From Candidatus Krumholzibacteriia bacterium (GTDB lineage: Bacteria; Krumholzibacteriota; Krumholzibacteriia; LZORAL124-64-63): 64,000 nt of DNA. Below the pieces are notes generated by a model. The model was not told the origin of the DNA, did no database searches, and saw only the letters and a program-made list of their open reading frames with translations. The stretch lies in contig JADGDU010000003.1 of the NCBI GenBank assembly GCA_016744705.1, positions 1 through 64,000 on the forward strand, written 5' to 3'. The position numbers were made by a program, and so were the translations under genes. This document shows, piece by piece, positions 62,732-64,000 of the stretch; positions within the stretch are counted from its first letter, which is position 1, and each line of letters opens with the position of its first letter.

Positions 62732-64000
62732 ATGTACTCAGGCAGACAAATGTGGATCAATGAGGAAAAGGACCAAACGTTCTTCCGCATGGGTATCTCC
62801 GTTTTCACCTTTTGTGCCATCCTGGGCACCCATTTGATGTCCGGCAGCACTCTCACTCCTGCTATCATCCAGGGCCTCTCGGTCATCCTGTTCCACGCTA
62901 CTTTTTCCATTTGTTGGTTTTTTTACATCAAAAAGTGCCCGGCAGGTTGGCCCCCCCGGATTTACGTGGCCATGTTCATGGATGTCACAACCACCTCCCT
63001 GGCCTTTTATTTTGCCGCGCGTTTTGGATCTTTTTTCTACCCGGTATTTTTGTGGGTCATAGTAGGCTACGGGTTGAGATTTGGAAAAAGAGCCCTGTTC
63101 TTTGCCTCGATGATGGCGTTCATCGAATATGGTCTCGTCCTGCAATTCAACGAATACTGGTTGCAAAACAGAATGACCGGGGTTGGCCTTTGGTGGGGCC
63201 TTTTGATCCTTCCCGCTATTTTCATGACTGTTCTCCAGCGTGTCTCCGCATTGAACAAAAAACTCCAAATAGAGCTTGTGCGGTCAAAGGCCGCAGAAAA
63301 GGCCAAAGGAGAATTTCTGGCTAACATGAGTCATGAAATTCGCACCCCCTTGAACGGAGTTCTGGGGATGGCCACCATATTAGAAGATGCCCAAATCGAT
63401 TCAGAAGGGGCCAAACATCTGGCCATTTTGAAGAGATCGGCCGAATCCCTGTTGGATATAGTCAACGACATTTTGGATTTTTCAAAAATCACTTCGGGTA
63501 ATGTGGCCATGGAAAAAGTATCGTTTAATTTGAATTCAGTGCTTACTGAAGTGGCTCAAATTTTACAACCTGCCGTGGTCACCAAAGGCCTGGAATTGAG
63601 TTTGGATTTCCCTTCTGATTTAAACAGAAACTTCGAAGGCGATCCCGTCAGAATTCGCCAAATTATTCTCAACCTGGCAGGCAATGCTGTCAAGTTCACC
63701 AATAGCGGTTACGTTAAATTGGGTGTCCAAATCTCAGATCTGCAGAACGGAACCAACCAAATATACGTGAAAATCCAGGATTCCGGAGTGGGCATTCCCG
63801 AAGATCGTTTGCCCTATATTTTCGATCAATTCGAACAGGCTGAAACCTCTACCACCCGAAATTTTGGAGGAACTGGTCTGGGATTGGCCATCAGCCGACA
63901 CCTGGCCAGAAATATGGCTGGCGATGTGCTGGTAGAGTCGTCAGTCGGTGCAGGTTCGACGTTTATCGTTTCCATGATTCTGGCCACCGGAGACGCAGTC
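62732..64000 (+). CDS. Membrane sensor histidine kinase (truncated by the window end)
   Basis: The frame stays open for 423 codons to the window edge. The N-terminal 175 residues have about six hydrophobic helices (GISVFTFCAILGTHLM ... FMTVLQRVSALN), a MASE-like membrane sensor. A short coiled coil leads into the HisKA domain with FLANMSHEIRTPLNGVLGMA (phosphoacceptor His). The ATPase domain has N, G1, F and G2 boxes (QIILNLAGNAVKFTNSG, IQDSGVGIPEDRL, FDQFEQ, GGTGLGLAISRHLA). The rest (perhaps receiver domains) is beyond the window. The ATG at 62732 follows AGGAG by six bases. The sensed signal is unknown. Confidence 0.9.
   Translation, partial: MYSGRQMWINEEKDQTFFRMGISVFTFCAILGTHLMSGSTLTPAIIQGLSVILFHATFSICWFFYIKKCPAGWPPRIYVAMFMDVTTTSLAFYFAARFGSFFYPVFLWVIVGYGLRFGKRALFFASMMAFIEYGLVLQFNEYWLQNRMTGVGLWWGLLILPAIFMTVLQRVSALNKKLQIELVRSKAAEKAKGEFLANMSHEIRTPLNGVLGMATILEDAQIDSEGAKHLAILKRSAESLLDIVNDILDFSKITSGNVAMEKVSFNLNSVLTEVAQILQPAVVTKGLELSLDFPSDLNRNFEGDPVRIRQIILNLAGNAVKFTNSGYVKLGVQISDLQNGTNQIYVKIQDSGVGIPEDRLPYIFDQFEQAETSTTRNFGGTGLGLAISRHLARNMAGDVLVESSVGAGSTFIVSMILATGDAV

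Overview
The window looks like a chromosomal segment of an uncultured, flagellate or at least chemotactic, anaerobic or facultative bacterium of the FCB superphylum. The main pointers are: two secreted proteins ending in the 'NFPNPFNPST...' / 'GPNPASGNT' FlgD-like sorting tail common in that group; the tilS-ftsH-folP-cdaA gene neighbourhood; and two Rnf complexes with Fe-S and multiheme components. I cannot name the phylum from sequence alone. No insertion sequence, prophage, CRISPR array or rRNA was seen. Genes are tightly packed in short operons on both strands.

Layout. 1-1.3 kb: an isolated ketol-acid reductoisomerase and a tRNA with CAT anticodon under a near-consensus promoter. 1.35-9.0 kb: a plus-strand housekeeping run (tilS, ftsH, folP, then an envelope protein with an ECF sigma/anti-sigma pair, then the c-di-AMP synthase cdaA). 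9.0-18.5 kb: signalling and orphan genes (STAS plus degenerate HD-GYP, a small HTH protein, a degenerate chemoreceptor with a helical partner, an orphan behind a sigma-54 promoter, a hydrolase lacking its nucleophile, a HAD phosphatase and a tRNA-queuosine mannosyltransferase homologue). 18.5-28.1 kb: a large secreted subtilase, a Cache chemoreceptor, a hybrid histidine kinase and an outer-membrane-barrel-like protein. 28.3-35.7 kb: Rnf operon 1 on the minus strand (zinc-ribbon protein, octaheme cytochrome c, rnfCDGEA, and an RnfB fused to a GltD/NfnB-like flavoprotein). 35.8-40.9 kb: an SDR fused to a helical regulatory domain, a second chemoreceptor and a CpeT-like lipoprotein. 41.2-47.3 kb: Rnf operon 2 (canonical rnfABCDGE, plus strand) meeting apbE (minus strand), which supplies covalent FMN. 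47.3-50.7 kb: an operon resembling a CDP-alcohol lipid-headgroup pathway. 50.9-54.3 kb: queF, queG, an AmmeMemoRadiSam radical SAM enzyme and a nitronate monooxygenase/FabK relative. 54.4-64 kb: an HD hydrolase, a YgjP-like metallopeptidase, a CheW with an inserted zinc-binding CZB domain, guaB-hpt-udk, an FHA-GAF-PP2C phosphatase, a secreted protein and a histidine kinase cut off by the window end.

The strongest candidate for something unusual is Rnf operon 1. It keeps the membrane core (A, E, D, G) and all Fe-S clusters, but its RnfC has lost the NADH/FMN-binding motifs that operon 2 retains and its RnfD has lost the flavinylation threonine. It has instead gained an upstream eight-heme cytochrome and an NAD(P)H-type flavoprotein fused to RnfB. 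This suggests a rewired ferredoxin/pyridine-nucleotide/cytochrome branch running beside a normal Na+/H+-pumping Rnf. Other notable items are a conserved direct-repeat element directly after three stop codons, a putative Kennedy-like headgroup operon, a CheW-CZB chimera, several enzymes that have lost catalytic residues, and a queuosine/tRNA-glycosylation gene set.
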